A stretch of 64,000 nucleotides of DNA from Armatimonadota bacterium (GCA_030601885.1 JAUWAU010000010.1:1-64000), one strand, 5' to 3'. Shown: positions 9,390 through 18,632, counted from the first letter of the stretch. Notes: generated by a model not told the origin, from the sequence alone. Numbers and translations are program-made.

Positions 9390-10724
9390 CTAAAGTATCG
9401 CGAGATACCGATCCAGCTCGTAGCCGTGCACCTGGGCGCGATACTCGCGCCACTCGATTTTCTTGTTCTCGATGAACTTCTCGAAGATGTGGTCGCCCAG
9501 GGCCTTGCGCAGGACCTCGCTGTCCTCGGCGGCTTCGATGGCGTGACCCAGGTCTTCAGGAAGCCGTTCGATGCCCCGCGCCGTGCGCTCCTCCTCACTC
9601 ATCTCGTAGACGTTCTGTTCCACCGGCTCAGGACACTCATACCCATTTTCGATGCCCTCCAGCCCGGCCGTCAGCATTGCTGAGAAGGCCAGGTACGGGT
9701 TGCACGCCGGGTCAGGCGCGCGGAATTCGAGCCGCGTCGCCTTTTCCTTCCCTGGCTTGTACACGGGCACCCGGACGAGATCGGATCGGTTCCTCCGTGC
9801 CCACGAGAGGTATACGGGCGCTTCGTAGCCCGGCACGAGGCGCTTGTACGAGTTGACCCACTGCGCGCACGCCAGGCAGATCTCGCGACCATGCTTGAGC
9901 AGACCGGCGATGAACTGCCTTCCGATCTTGGACAGATCGTACGGGTTCTCAGGATCGAAGAAGGCATTCTTGTCCCCTTCGAACAGCGACATGTGAGTGT
10001 GCATGCCACTTCCATTGACGCCGAAGATGGGCTTGGGCATGAACGTCGCGTAGAGCCCGTGCCGGAGCGCGATCTCCTTCACGACCAGGCGGTACGTCAT
10101 GACATTGTCGGCCATGGTGAGCGCGTCGGTGTAGCGCATATCGATCTCGTGCTGGCTTGGGGCGACCTCGTGATGGCTGTACTCGACGCCGATGCCCATC
10201 TCCTCGAGCGTCAGCACTGTCTCGCGGCGCAGATCGGTGGCCACATCCAGAGGCGTCAAATCGAAGTATCCGCCCTGATCGAGCGTCTCCGGCGGCCCTT
10301 CGGCGGATCGGAAGTAGAAATACTCCAGCTCCGGACCGACGTAGTAGGTGTAGCCCATATCCTCAGCCCGCTTGAGCGTCTGCTTCAGCATCCAGCGCGG
10401 GTCGCCCTGATGCGGCGAGCCATCCGGCTCCAGAATAGAGCAGAACATCCTCGCCACCGCCTGGTGTTCCTTCGGCCGCCAGGGAAGCAGGGCAAATGTT
10501 GATGGATCGGGCTTGGCGACCACGTCGCTTTCGTCTATCCTGGCGAATCCCTCGATGGATGACCCGTCAAAGCCCATGCCCTCCATGAGCGCTACCTCGA
10601 GCCCTTCCACCGTGATGGCGAAGCTCTTGAGAAAGCCCAGAATATCAGTGAACCACAGGCGAACGAACTTGACATCGTGGTCCTTGGCCGCCTTCAGCAC
10701 ATCGTCTGCGTCCTTGATCTCCAT
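9390..10724 (-). CDS. glnA: glutamine synthetase, type I
   Basis: 444 residues from ATG 10724, set by GGGAGGG eight bases upstream; the frame extends further but without support. It makes glutamine from glutamate, ammonia and ATP. Visible signatures: GMGFDGSSIEGF (N-terminal beta-grasp), YYVGPELEYFYF (metal-binding Glu), HHEVAPSQHEID, KPIFGVNGSGMHTHMSL (ATP/ammonia site), and RFE-type glutamate binding around LEFRAPDPACNPYLAFSAML. The length and the absence of the adenylylation-loop insert fit the GSI-alpha group, which is regulated by feedback and repressor rather than adenylylation. It follows the GXGXG glutamate synthase subunit by 80 bp, consistent with a GS-GOGAT operon. Confidence 0.96.
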   Translation of the reverse strand: MEIKDADDVLKAAKDHDVKFVRLWFTDILGFLKSFAITVEGLEVALMEGMGFDGSSIEGFARIDESDVVAKPDPSTFALLPWRPKEHQAVARMFCSILEPDGSPHQGDPRWMLKQTLKRAEDMGYTYYVGPELEYFYFRSAEGPPETLDQGGYFDLTPLDVATDLRRETVLTLEEMGIGVEYSHHEVAPSQHEIDMRYTDALTMADNVMTYRLVVKEIALRHGLYATFMPKPIFGVNGSGMHTHMSLFEGDKNAFFDPENPYDLSKIGRQFIAGLLKHGREICLACAQWVNSYKRLVPGYEAPVYLSWARRNRSDLVRVPVYKPGKEKATRLEFRAPDPACNPYLAFSAMLTAGLEGIENGYECPEPVEQNVYEMSEEERTARGIERLPEDLGHAIEAAEDSEVLRKALGDHIFEKFIENKKIEWREYRAQVHGYELDRYLAIL

Positions 10725-10804
10725 TCTCGTCACCCTCCCGGGCAGTTGGTCTGACGTGTTGCTGTCTGTCGCCCCGCATGCCCTACGTGCCGTTGACGCC
10801 TGGT

Positions 10805-11332
10805 TCAAGCGGCGTACTTGGCGCCGTAGGGCCTGTGAGAAAGCGGCGTGAGCTTGGAGAAAGATTCGTCGAGTATGGTATCCATCTCGAGCCCAAAGTC
10901 GCCGCAGAACTCCTGGAGAGCCGGCCGGACTTGCTGGAGGTCCTCGTCGTCCGCATCCCGAACGTCAACATGACTGCCGGCAACATGTGATCGGTCCCAG
11001 TTGCCCCGCAGATAGACGGCGTCGCCGTGCACGACGATCTTGCCGCCGTTCATCGTATTGCCGATCCCGTCCTGCGCGTTGCCGTGGACCACCACCGTCG
11101 GGCCCTCCATGAAGGCCCCCAGATCGTTACCGGGGATTCCATGAATCTCGATCCGCGCGTCGCTCAGGATGCCGTCTGCGATATAGTGCTGGCCGTTCAC
11201 ATTGGCCAACTCGATGGCGGTCTCGCCGCTTGCCACGGCTTCCTTGATCCGCCCGTTCAGCTCCCGGTAGTCCATTCCCTGAGCATCGATCAACATCCTC
11301 GCTGACTTCCTCTCGGATGCAAAAGAAGTCAC
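10805..11332 (-). CDS. stand-alone glutamate synthase GXGXG domain (GltB C-terminal domain)
   Basis: 175 residues made of the right-handed helix with G-xx-G-xxx-G repeats that normally ends the large glutamate synthase subunit: DGILSDARIEIHGIPGND, EGPTVVVHGNAQDGIGNT, GGKIVVHGDAVYLRG. In archaea and some bacteria the GltB domains are separate genes, and this corresponds to that third piece. The start is GTG 11332, overlapping the previous stop as GTGA, so it was coupled to the now broken upstream gene. The internal ATG 11296 (MLIDAQGMDYREL) is also plausible and matches where relatives begin. It should assemble with the FMN-domain protein encoded upstream, with glnA downstream. Confidence 0.88.
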   Translation of the reverse strand: MTSFASERKSARMLIDAQGMDYRELNGRIKEAVASGETAIELANVNGQHYIADGILSDARIEIHGIPGNDLGAFMEGPTVVVHGNAQDGIGNTMNGGKIVVHGDAVYLRGNWDRSHVAGSHVDVRDADDEDLQQVRPALQEFCGDFGLEMDTILDESFSKLTPLSHRPYGAKYAA

Positions 11333-11619
11333 GCCCCCACCCCCGCCGGTTTTACCCCAAGCACGTCGAGAGTGCTCTGCTCGAGGTTGGGTCCGCGCAG
11401 CCGCTCCCTGCTGCCTCGGAGGCTCTCGACTGCGTTGAGGCCGAGAGCGCCCAGTATTTCCTCGAACTCAGCGCTCCAGGCATTCACGAGATTGGCTATC
11501 CTCCGCGCCCCAACGACCGGATCAATCCGGCGCGTCAGTTCGGGGTCCTGCGTGCAGATGCCCCACGAGGACTTGCCCGTATAGCACTTCTGGCAGAGGG
11601 TGCAGCCCGAGTTCTGCAA
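11329..11619 (-). pseudogene. fossil C-terminus of a second glutamate synthase FMN domain
   Basis: About 95 codons read clearly as the end of a GltB FMN/iron-sulfur domain: GCTLCQKCYTGKSSWGICTQ (Cys motif), DPELTRRIDP, GARRIANLVNAW, EEILGALGLNAVESLRGSR, LDVLGVKPAG. Upstream of Gly-Cys the homology in this frame stops. In the neighbouring frame the bases before it read EAALAELG, close to the TAALIALG expected there, so one extra G near 11620 (CTCGGGCTGC where CTCGGCTGC is expected) may have shifted the frame. No FMN-binding body remains before the intact glutamate synthase at 11920. Its stop overlaps the GXGXG gene start, showing the ancestral gene was coupled to it. Confidence 0.75.
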
Positions 11620-11841
11620 GCGCTGCTTCGCCTGCGTCGATGTATGTCCAATGACCATCACGCCGTGTGGCGGGCCGATGAAGCCCGGCGAAGAACGCCT
11701 CTGCGGCAAGTGTGAATCGCAGCTCACCATGCTCGAAGACATGCCGCACACATGCGTCTTGTGCGAGCTGGGCAAGGGTTTCCAGTGCGCTCGGCACGCT
11801 TCGTAGCGCACGCATGACGGCTGCGTCCGGCCCATACAACA

Positions 11842-11874
11842 CTCAGGTGGCGGGCATTCGGACCGCCACCTGAG
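11842..11874. repeat. 11-bp perfect inverted repeat
   Basis: CTCAGGTGGCG (11842-11852) and CGCCACCTGAG (11864-11874) around an 11-base loop. It sits between the intact glutamate synthase gene and the glutamate synthase fossil. There is no T-run on either side, so a simple terminator is unlikely; it may mark the rearrangement or form a processing hairpin in the leftward transcript. Confidence 0.6.
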
Positions 11875-11919
11875 CTCGCCACCGAAGATCAAGGCCCCAA
11901 ACGGGCCACCCCACGTGGC

Positions 11920-13584
11920 TCAGTCCCCTAAGGCCGGCTCTCTCTGCGGCCGGATCCGCTCGTACATCCCGCTGAGCGCGCCCGGCGAGCCCGAGCCGAT
12001 GATCCGCTCCGCCTCCTCCCGGTAGGCGTCCATGACATACGGGATGCCGGAGACCTTCGCGGCCTCCTCGGTGAGCGCCATGACGTCGTCGCGGCTGATG
12101 GTGGAGACGCGGAAGTTGCGGCTGCCGGCCATGAGCTGCTGGAGACCAACTCGGAGCTTGTCCGCAAAGCTGTAAAAGGCGATCGCGCCGAGCGGGATCT
12201 CTTTGATTCTGTTGCCGTATTCCGCCCTAAGCGTTTCGTAACACACGAATATCTCCTCAACGGTGTCCCCGTATCTGCCCACGGTCTGGGGCAGGTTCCC
12301 GTCGTCGCCGTTGAGCCAGCGACCGATGTTCTTGCCCACCATGCCTGGGATCATCAGTGCGCGCCCCATGCACACTGCCTTCGTATACGGCGCGCCCATG
12401 GCGAGGACCTTGAAGATGTGGTCCTCGCTGGAGAAGCCGCCGGCGATGGCGATGTCGGGCACATACGCCCCCTGGGCGGCCAGCCTGTCACACAAATCCT
12501 GCGTCATCGCCTGGAGGTAGAAGGTCGGCACGCCCCACTCGTTCATCATCCGCCAGGGGCTCATGCCCGTTCCCCCGGGTGCGCCATCGATGGTCACCAG
12601 GTCGATGTTGGCATCCGACGACCATTTCAGGGCCATGGCCAGTTCACGCATGGGATAGGCGCCGGTCTTCAGGGTGACGCCCTTGGCCCCCAGGTCCCGC
12701 AGGCGCTGGACTTCGGCCATGAATCCCTCCTGGTCCACGAAGCCCAGGCGAGAGTGGCGCTCGAACTCCTTCAGGGCGCCGTCGCCGAAGGCCGCCTGAC
12801 TCGCCTCCAGGGACGGGGCTGGCGTGACGATATAGCCGCGCTTCTGGAGCTCCAGAGCCCTCTCCAGCGAGTCCACCTTGATCTCTCCGCCGATGCACTT
12901 GGCGCCCTGACCCCATTTTAGCTCGATGGACTCCACGCCAAGCTTCTCAATGACGTACTCGGCCACGCCGAAGCGGGTGTCCTCCACGTTCATCTGCACG
13001 TGGATGTCGCCGCAGTCGCCTTGCCAGGCGCGGTATTGCTCCACCCGCCGCCGCATGTCCGGCGACTCCACCACCTTGCCGTTCTTGTCCAGTTCCAGCT
13101 TGGGATCGATGCCGCACACGTTCTCCCCGCAGATGAGCGACACGCCGGAGATGGCCGCCCCGACGGCGAAGTGCTCCCAGTTCGCCCGGGCGATCTCCGT
13201 GGAACCCAGCGCGCCGGTGAACACCGGGACCTTCATCTTCACCTTGTGCTCGTAGCCGTACTCGGTCTCCGTATTCACCGTGGGAAAGGCGGTGGTGTCG
13301 GGAGTGCCCTCCATCCCCTCGGGAAGCCCGTCGGCCCCCAGAGCATATCCCTGGATGTTCAGGTGCGAGTAGTCTACGGGATAGTTCTTGTCTGCCCCCG
13401 CGGTGCCCTGGCCGAACGGCCCGGGGTAGAGCAGCTCGCGGCCCCGAAACGATGCCTGAAAGACCTCGCAGTTCCCTCTGCAGCCGTCTATGCACCGGGT
13501 GCAGATGCCCGAGCCGGGCACCACGCTCCTCGATCGGTTCGACGTTCGTGTAGCCTCGTTCGCATTAGGACGCTGAAGATTCAT
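11920..13584 (-). CDS. FMN-binding glutamate synthase family protein
   Basis: 554 residues from ATG 13584 with GGGGAG seven bases upstream. The N-terminus has a cysteine cluster (GICTRCIDGCRGNCEVF) probably for an iron-sulfur centre. The FMN-binding TIM barrel follows: ELKWGQGAKCIGGEIK, GAKGVTLKTGAYPMRELAM, IDLVTIDGAPGGTGMSPW (phosphate and glutamate site), DIAIAGGFSSEDHIFKVLAM. It lacks the glutamine amidotransferase and GXGXG domains of full GltB, so the GXGXG protein encoded downstream is the likely partner; no GATase gene is in the window. It would reduce 2-oxoglutarate and ammonia or glutamine nitrogen to glutamate. A consensus promoter lies 81 bases upstream. Confidence 0.92.
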   Translation of the reverse strand: MNLQRPNANEATRTSNRSRSVVPGSGICTRCIDGCRGNCEVFQASFRGRELLYPGPFGQGTAGADKNYPVDYSHLNIQGYALGADGLPEGMEGTPDTTAFPTVNTETEYGYEHKVKMKVPVFTGALGSTEIARANWEHFAVGAAISGVSLICGENVCGIDPKLELDKNGKVVESPDMRRRVEQYRAWQGDCGDIHVQMNVEDTRFGVAEYVIEKLGVESIELKWGQGAKCIGGEIKVDSLERALELQKRGYIVTPAPSLEASQAAFGDGALKEFERHSRLGFVDQEGFMAEVQRLRDLGAKGVTLKTGAYPMRELAMALKWSSDANIDLVTIDGAPGGTGMSPWRMMNEWGVPTFYLQAMTQDLCDRLAAQGAYVPDIAIAGGFSSEDHIFKVLAMGAPYTKAVCMGRALMIPGMVGKNIGRWLNGDDGNLPQTVGRYGDTVEEIFVCYETLRAEYGNRIKEIPLGAIAFYSFADKLRVGLQQLMAGSRNFRVSTISRDDVMALTEEAAKVSGIPYVMDAYREEAERIIGSGSPGALSGMYERIRPQREPALGD

Positions 13585-13664
13585 GCCGTCTCCCCTTTCG
13601 CTCGCACGCACCCTCCACTGCCCGGCAAGCGGCAAGCGGTTGCCGCCTGCCGTATATAGCGGCC

Positions 13665-13692
13665 ATTATAGCGATGGACGCGCATTTGTCAA
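13665..13692 (-). promoter_or_regulatory. sigma-70-type promoter of the glutamate synthase/glnA operon
   Basis: On the minus strand TTGACA (13692-13687), a 16-base spacer, and TATAAT (13670-13665). Both hexamers are exact consensus. Transcription would begin near 13658 and read into the glutamate synthase gene at 13584. Confidence 0.82.
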
Positions 13693-13875
13693 GGGGTTTT
13701 TCTGGAGGATTCACGGAACGACCGGCAAGACAGCAGCTTCTCACCCCCGCGAGGCCGCGGGAGCCAGGTTGCTCCGTCATCGGCGAGGCGCCGCTGCGAG
13801 CGAGCGGGATGTAATCAGGTCCTGCTTACGGCGGGAACCACCAGCGTGAGCCGGTCGGATATGCGGGGAGCGGCG

Positions 13876-15147
13876 CTAGGGTCGCCAGCCGCGAAGCTGC
13901 ATGGTCTCGGCCACGCGGCCGACGCCGAGCATGTACGCCGCCGAGCGCATGCCCACGTTTTGCTCCTGCGAGGTGCGAAGCACCGCGGCAAACGCCTCTT
14001 TCATCACGGCCTCCAGGCGCTCATTCACCTCGCGCCGGGACCACCGGGTGCGGCCCAGGTTCTGCGCCCACTCGAAGTACGAGACAGTAACGCCGCCGGC
14101 GTTGGCGAGAATGTCGGGGATCACGAATACGCCATTGTCGGCCAGAATGGGGTCCGCTTCCGTCATCGTAGGGCCGTTCGCCGCCTCGGCCAGGATCTTG
14201 GCTCGGAGCCTCGGAGCGTTCTCGGCCGTGATGACGTTTTCGAGCGCCGCCGGCACCAGAATGTCGCACTCGAGCTCCACGAGCTCCTCGTTGGTGATCT
14301 CCTTGCTTCCGAGAAAGCCCACGACGCTGCCCGTCTCGGCCTTGTGGCAAAGCACGGCGACCGGATCCAAGCCGTCGGCGCCGTAGATCCCGCCCCTGGA
14401 GTCGCTCACGGCGATGACGCGGCATCCGCGCTCGCCCAGGAGCCTGGCCGCTATCGATCCCGCGTTGCCATAGCCTTGCACGACAACAGTTGCTCCCTCG
14501 AGAGGCAATTCCAGGTGACGAGCAGCTTCGACGATGGTGTGCACGCAGCCCATCGCCGTGGCTTCGTCACGGCCCTCGGACCCACCGAGTTCAATAGGCT
14601 TTCCGGTCACGACGGCCGGCTCCACATGGCCCACGACAGTGCTGTACGCATCCATGAACCACGCCATCGTCTGCGCATCCGTGTACACGTCCGGCCCGGG
14701 CACGTCCACGTACGGCCCGATGATGGGGGCGATCTCGCGCGCGTACTGCTTCGTAAGCCGCTCCAACTCCGCGGGCGACATCTCGCGCGGGTTGCAGGTG
14801 ATGCCCCCTTTGGCCCCGCCGAAGGGGATGTCCACCACTGCGCACTTCCAGGTCATCCAGCACGCGAGCGTTGTGACCTCGTCGAGCGTGACGTCCGGGT
14901 GGTACCGGATGCCGCCCTTCCCCGGGCCGCGAGCAGTGTTATACTGAACCCGATGCGCCCGGAACACGCGTTGCTCGCGCGAGTCGAGCACGACGGGCAC
15001 AGCGACGGTGAACTGCCGCTGGGGCGTGCAGAGCAGTTCGCACAGCGCCTCGGGCAGGTCGAGGGCCTCAGCAGCCGCCCTGACGCGTTGGAGTGCAAGG
15101 CCGAGCTGAGTCGGTTGCGTGGCTGTAGAGAGAGCGGATTCATTCAT
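13876..15147 (-). CDS. gdhA: glutamate dehydrogenase
   Basis: 423 residues, ATG 15147 with AGGGGA nine bases before it. It interconverts glutamate and 2-oxoglutarate plus ammonia. Substrate-domain motifs: GPGKGGIRYHPDVT, and the catalytic lysine K113 in VDIPFGGAKGGI. The coenzyme domain follows with VVVQGYGNAGSIAARLL (GxGxxG/A) and CDILVPAALENVIT, then EAANGPTMTEAD. The length and motifs fit the hexameric class (Glu/Leu/Phe/Val dehydrogenase family). The motif GGAKGGI is shared with leucine dehydrogenase, but overall length favours GDH. It is transcribed separately from the glutamate synthase operon, with its own promoter. Confidence 0.95.
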   Translation of the reverse strand: MNESALSTATQPTQLGLALQRVRAAAEALDLPEALCELLCTPQRQFTVAVPVVLDSREQRVFRAHRVQYNTARGPGKGGIRYHPDVTLDEVTTLACWMTWKCAVVDIPFGGAKGGITCNPREMSPAELERLTKQYAREIAPIIGPYVDVPGPDVYTDAQTMAWFMDAYSTVVGHVEPAVVTGKPIELGGSEGRDEATAMGCVHTIVEAARHLELPLEGATVVVQGYGNAGSIAARLLGERGCRVIAVSDSRGGIYGADGLDPVAVLCHKAETGSVVGFLGSKEITNEELVELECDILVPAALENVITAENAPRLRAKILAEAANGPTMTEADPILADNGVFVIPDILANAGGVTVSYFEWAQNLGRTRWSRREVNERLEAVMKEAFAAVLRTSQEQNVGMRSAAYMLGVGRVAETMQLRGWRP

Positions 15148-15214
15148 AACTGCGATCCCCTATTCGCGCAATCAGACCGGGCAAACGGCACCCGGCTTCC
15201 GGACGCCGCGTGCA

Positions 15215-15242
15215 ACTATACTCGGGCGGCGAGCTTTGTCAA
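15215..15242 (-). promoter_or_regulatory. sigma-70-type promoter of gdhA
   Basis: On the minus strand TTGACA (15242-15237), a 16-base spacer, and TATAGT (15220-15215). The start would be near 15208, 60 bases before gdhA. The opening TTGACAAA and the 16-base spacer are shared with the glutamate synthase promoter. Confidence 0.75.
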
Positions 15243-15408
15243 GACCTTCGAGCGCAGCGCGGGGGCTTTGCCGCACATCGCGACGCGTGCCTCGTTGAAA
15301 GGGCCAATGGTGCCTGATGCGTGGTTGTTCAGCGCCAACGAAGGGCGGCCGCTGTGGTGTGGGGAACTCTCTCCCGCATGTTCACTCATAGCCTGAGGAG
15401 TCCATCGC

Positions 15409-16254
15409 ATGACGGATTGTCAGATCTTCGTTCCGCCACACATCCCGTTAGCCGATGCCGAGCGTCTCGGTGTCGGGTATGAAGTCGCCGCCCGGAAGTA
15501 CGATGAGTTGGCCGGCGACCTCGGCGACCGCGTGTGCAGCATTCACGCAGCGTTCAGCAGTGAAACTGGCGGGCGCCTCAACCCGGCGTCACCCGAACCC
15601 GAAGTGCGTGCCGAGGCGCTCGCAGCGTGGCATGACGGCCTCGACATCGCCGTCGCGGCGGGAGCATCGCTCGTCGTCGTGCACGCGGCGCCACAGCACT
15701 GGGAGGGCGTTCGCGACACGGGCCGCCACGAGCTGCTCGTGGAGGCGCTGCAGGAGCTGGGGAAATCCGCCGCCGAGCGCGACCTGCGGGTCGCCGTCGA
15801 GAACAACCGGCGCTACTGGGGCGAGACGCCCGACGACGCCGATCCGCGCCATGTTGATCTGGACGCGCTGGACCTGTACTTCGCCACCTTCCCCGAGGAT
15901 TGGATCCAGCTTGCAGAGGACGTCGGACACCCAAACGTGGGCCTGTGCCTCGACACCAGCCACGCGACGACGGTGGCGCAGGAGAAGCCCATGGGACCGC
16001 AGCGAGAGCGGCGGCTGTGGGACTACCTGGCGGAGCCCGACGCCATCATCCACGTGCACTGGTCGGACAACTATCTGAGCACGCCTGAGGGCCGCCTCGA
16101 TTCACACTGCGCCGTCGGCGAGGGCGATCTACCGAAGGCCTTCCACGCCCGCATCGCCGATCTGTCTGCTACGAAGACCCTCGAACAGGCGACGATGGAG
16201 CGAGTGCAGGCGAGCATGCGGTACCTGCGCGAGGAACTCGGCGGCAGCGGTTGA
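15409..16254 (+). CDS. sugar phosphate isomerase/epimerase (xylose isomerase-like TIM barrel)
   Basis: 281 residues, ATG 15409 with GAGGAG nine bases upstream. An AP-endonuclease-2-type TIM barrel is indicated by CSIHAAF on an early strand, ASLVVVHAAPQHW, RVAVENNRR (Glu ligand), VGLCLDTSHA (Asp and His ligands), and IIHVHWSDN (His/Asp). These place four metal-binding acids and histidines at the barrel mouth. Members isomerise or epimerise sugars or inositols, or cleave DNA. With no linked sugar pathway the substrate is unknown. It diverges from gdhA. Confidence 0.85.
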   Translation: MTDCQIFVPPHIPLADAERLGVGYEVAARKYDELAGDLGDRVCSIHAAFSSETGGRLNPASPEPEVRAEALAAWHDGLDIAVAAGASLVVVHAAPQHWEGVRDTGRHELLVEALQELGKSAAERDLRVAVENNRRYWGETPDDADPRHVDLDALDLYFATFPEDWIQLAEDVGHPNVGLCLDTSHATTVAQEKPMGPQRERRLWDYLAEPDAIIHVHWSDNYLSTPEGRLDSHCAVGEGDLPKAFHARIADLSATKTLEQATMERVQASMRYLREELGGSG

Positions 16255-16323
16255 GCCCTTCAGGGCAGAGCACGTGGGTTCCGCGGCGCCATCGCAGGAT
16301 TGCGGTCTGCCGGGGCATCCCCG

Positions 16324-17778
16324 TCACCGGGCGCGCCGTTGCGGCCCGGGCGCCGGAGCAGCGACACGGCCCACCTCATAGGCGCCGACATCGGGTGCCT
16401 TGCCGCCAACACCGTTGGTCACGCCCGGCACCAGGCAGCCCGCATCGATCAGCGGCGAGCCGCGGAGAGGGACGAAGTCTTCATTGGCCGGGTCCGCCAG
16501 AAGCGGATCGGCGCCGAAGAGCGAATGTGCATCCTGCCCGGAGGCGCGACGCCAGTCCGCGAACGCAGTCAGGGACTCGCCGTCCCAGACCCAGCTCTCG
16601 CCCCCGGCGTACAGGTTATGGTCAAGCTCGTTCGGCGCCGTGGTGATTTGCACCAAGCAGCTCCGGCCGGAGATGACGTTGTTGAGCATCCGATTGCCCG
16701 TGCGGTCGCCGTGGAGGTAGATGCCGGTGCCGGTGACGTCGAGAATGGTGTTGTTGGCGATGAGGTTGCCGCTCGCGTTGTTCGAGATGCCGACGGCGTG
16801 CCCGCCGTAGATGACGTTGCGGTAGATCCGATGCCCGCCCTCGCCCCAGGCGTAGATGCCGACCTGGCCCTTGCCTAGCGTGCGCTCCACCTTGGGCCCG
16901 CGGATGACGTTGCCGTATGCGCTGATGTTGGCCGGGCGGGGATACAGGTGCAGCGCGCCGCCGCTGATCTTCTCGAAGATGTTGTAGCGAATGATGGTGT
17001 TCCGCTTGCCGTCGTAGATGCCGTGGTGCCACTTGGAGCTGCCGATGTTGTAGAAGTAGTTGTGCTCGACGATGGCGTCTTCGGCGCCGAGGATCCCCTG
17101 ACCCAGATACCTGAAGGTGCAGTTCCGCACCACGTTGTGGCGGCACTCGGCATAATGCGTCTTCCAGCCGCAGAGGCCATACTCGATGACGAAGCCGTCC
17201 CAGACCTGATATGAGGCATCGCCGGTCAGGTTGACGATGTTGCCGTGGCTGGCGCGCATGACGTGGCGCTCGGGCGAATCGCCCTCCCACAGCCACACCC
17301 GCAGCGCGTCGTCCTCCCAGTCCCAGCGCCCGGGCGCCCACTTCTCGTCCAGGTATCTGACGCGGTCCGCGGTGGCATGGAAGAGATGGTCCTCGTCTTC
17401 GAGCAGGCATAGAGGACGCTTTTCCATCGCCACTTTGTAGATGCTGCCCTCGTGCTTCTCCCAGCCATCCACCCGCTGCCAGTTGATGAGGGTAGCTTTC
17501 CCGACGTGCTCGGCCTTCCACGTGATGGGCGCATCCGCGGTCCCCGACTTGCGCGTCACGAACCCACCCGGCCCGAGATGGTAGACGCCGTCGCGGACGA
17601 TGACGGTGTCCCCCGGCCCCACTTCGCGCTCGGCGCGGGCGAGCGTCCGAAAAGGCGCCTTCGCACTCCCCGCCTGCTCGTCGTTCCCATCCGGCGCGAC
17701 GTAGTAGGTTGCGCCCTGGAAAAGGCCGAGGACAACACCAGACTGAGCAGCCACCAGTATGGCAAGCGTTCGGAGCAT
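16324..17778 (-). CDS. secreted right-handed parallel beta-helix protein
   Basis: 484 residues from ATG 17778 (MLRTLAILVAAQSGVVLG signal peptide); GGAGG is twelve bases upstream. After the signal it starts ATYYVAPDGNDEQAG and PFRTLARAE, the usual opening of DUF1565/pectin-lyase-fold proteins. Repeated coils follow: HNVVRNCTFRYLGQGI, AIVEHNYFYNIGSS, NTIIRYNIFEKISGG, GNLIANNTILDVTGTGI, and it ends LIDAGCLVPG with KAPDVGAYE, a common end of such proteins. It is probably an exported polysaccharide lyase or carbohydrate-binding protein. No catalytic triad was assigned. Confidence 0.85.
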   Translation of the reverse strand: MLRTLAILVAAQSGVVLGLFQGATYYVAPDGNDEQAGSAKAPFRTLARAEREVGPGDTVIVRDGVYHLGPGGFVTRKSGTADAPITWKAEHVGKATLINWQRVDGWEKHEGSIYKVAMEKRPLCLLEDEDHLFHATADRVRYLDEKWAPGRWDWEDDALRVWLWEGDSPERHVMRASHGNIVNLTGDASYQVWDGFVIEYGLCGWKTHYAECRHNVVRNCTFRYLGQGILGAEDAIVEHNYFYNIGSSKWHHGIYDGKRNTIIRYNIFEKISGGALHLYPRPANISAYGNVIRGPKVERTLGKGQVGIYAWGEGGHRIYRNVIYGGHAVGISNNASGNLIANNTILDVTGTGIYLHGDRTGNRMLNNVISGRSCLVQITTAPNELDHNLYAGGESWVWDGESLTAFADWRRASGQDAHSLFGADPLLADPANEDFVPLRGSPLIDAGCLVPGVTNGVGGKAPDVGAYEVGRVAAPAPGPQRRAR

Positions 17779-18447
17779 GATAAGGACACGCCTCCGGCGA
17801 GTTTCGCCCGCAAGGTTTGGAGTTAGCGAACCGGCGCGTCGCGCACGCGTGTCATCACGGCGGGCAGGCCTTTGTGGTCGCTCCGGCACCACGTGCCGGC
17901 GCTAGGTTCGACAGGGGGTGCCGGGATCCATGCAAGGTAGCGTGACATTCCGGCAGCGCACGCTGCGACGGTGAGAGCGATGGCAGGTGAAAGCCATCTT
18001 CAGCGAAAGCTCATCGGTCCTGCGTTCACTGTGTGTGCCCTCCTTGATCCCGCGACGACCCTTTCCCCGGCGTCACGCCATTCGGTCTCAGCGCTCATCG
18101 ATGTGCCCGGTATTCTCTGACTTCTATGGCGCGCTCTTAGTTTCCTGCTGTTCGCCGGTCTCTTTCGCGGCAATTGGCTATGTCTCGTTGAGGCACCGGG
18201 AAGCGATGAGGATGGGTACGAGGGCCAAAGGCATGCCACCTCGGCCAGGCGGGCGACGGAGAGCCCGCGGTACAATGCCACCGCAGCCCACCCCAGAGAA
18301 ATCTTCGAAGCACTCGGACCGACCACGGCACGCCACCATGCTCTCCGAGAACATCGTCGCGTATCTCGCAAGTCTCAACCCCGCCAAGTGTTCGCAGCGG
18401 GCCGGCATACGGTCGGACAGTGGATGCGCGCCCTCAGTGTGCTCGAA
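17779..18447. other. non-coding gap, nothing recognised
   Basis: About 670 bases between the divergent beta-helix and propeller genes. Short open frames exist on both strands, but none has a ribosome site, a biased codon pattern or a recognisable family. No RNA gene or terminator was recognised. Confidence 0.5.
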
Positions 18448-18476
18448 TTGACAGTGGCGTGCGGAGAGGGTACATT
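18448..18476 (+). promoter_or_regulatory. sigma-70-type promoter upstream of the propeller gene
   Basis: TTGACA (18448-18453), 17-base spacer, TACATT (18471-18476). It reads toward the gene that starts at 18633, leaving a leader of about 150 bases. Confidence 0.6.
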
Positions 18477-18632
18477 GAACGCCGCGTTGTGCCTGGCGCC
18501 GGAGGGCCGATACGTTACTGGTCCACCGGTAGGAATAAGTGATCACGCCCCTCCGGATGCCACATCCCCCAACACTGGCGGGAGACGTGCGACCGGCGGA
18601 TGCAGCCTCAGAAGAGAGGATTTGTACTCAGC

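Noticed and set aside
11600..11806. Plus-strand frame with CKRCFACVDVCP and two further CxxC pairs, resembling a ferredoxin or zinc ribbon
   Set aside because: Its first part is antisense to the glutamate synthase fossil, whose homology is clear, and no ribosome site precedes either possible start. The cysteines may arise by chance from the antisense reading. The second half (11650-11806) remains a weak possibility.
13846..15396. 516-codon plus-strand open frame
   Set aside because: Antisense to gdhA; composition typical of a shadow frame.
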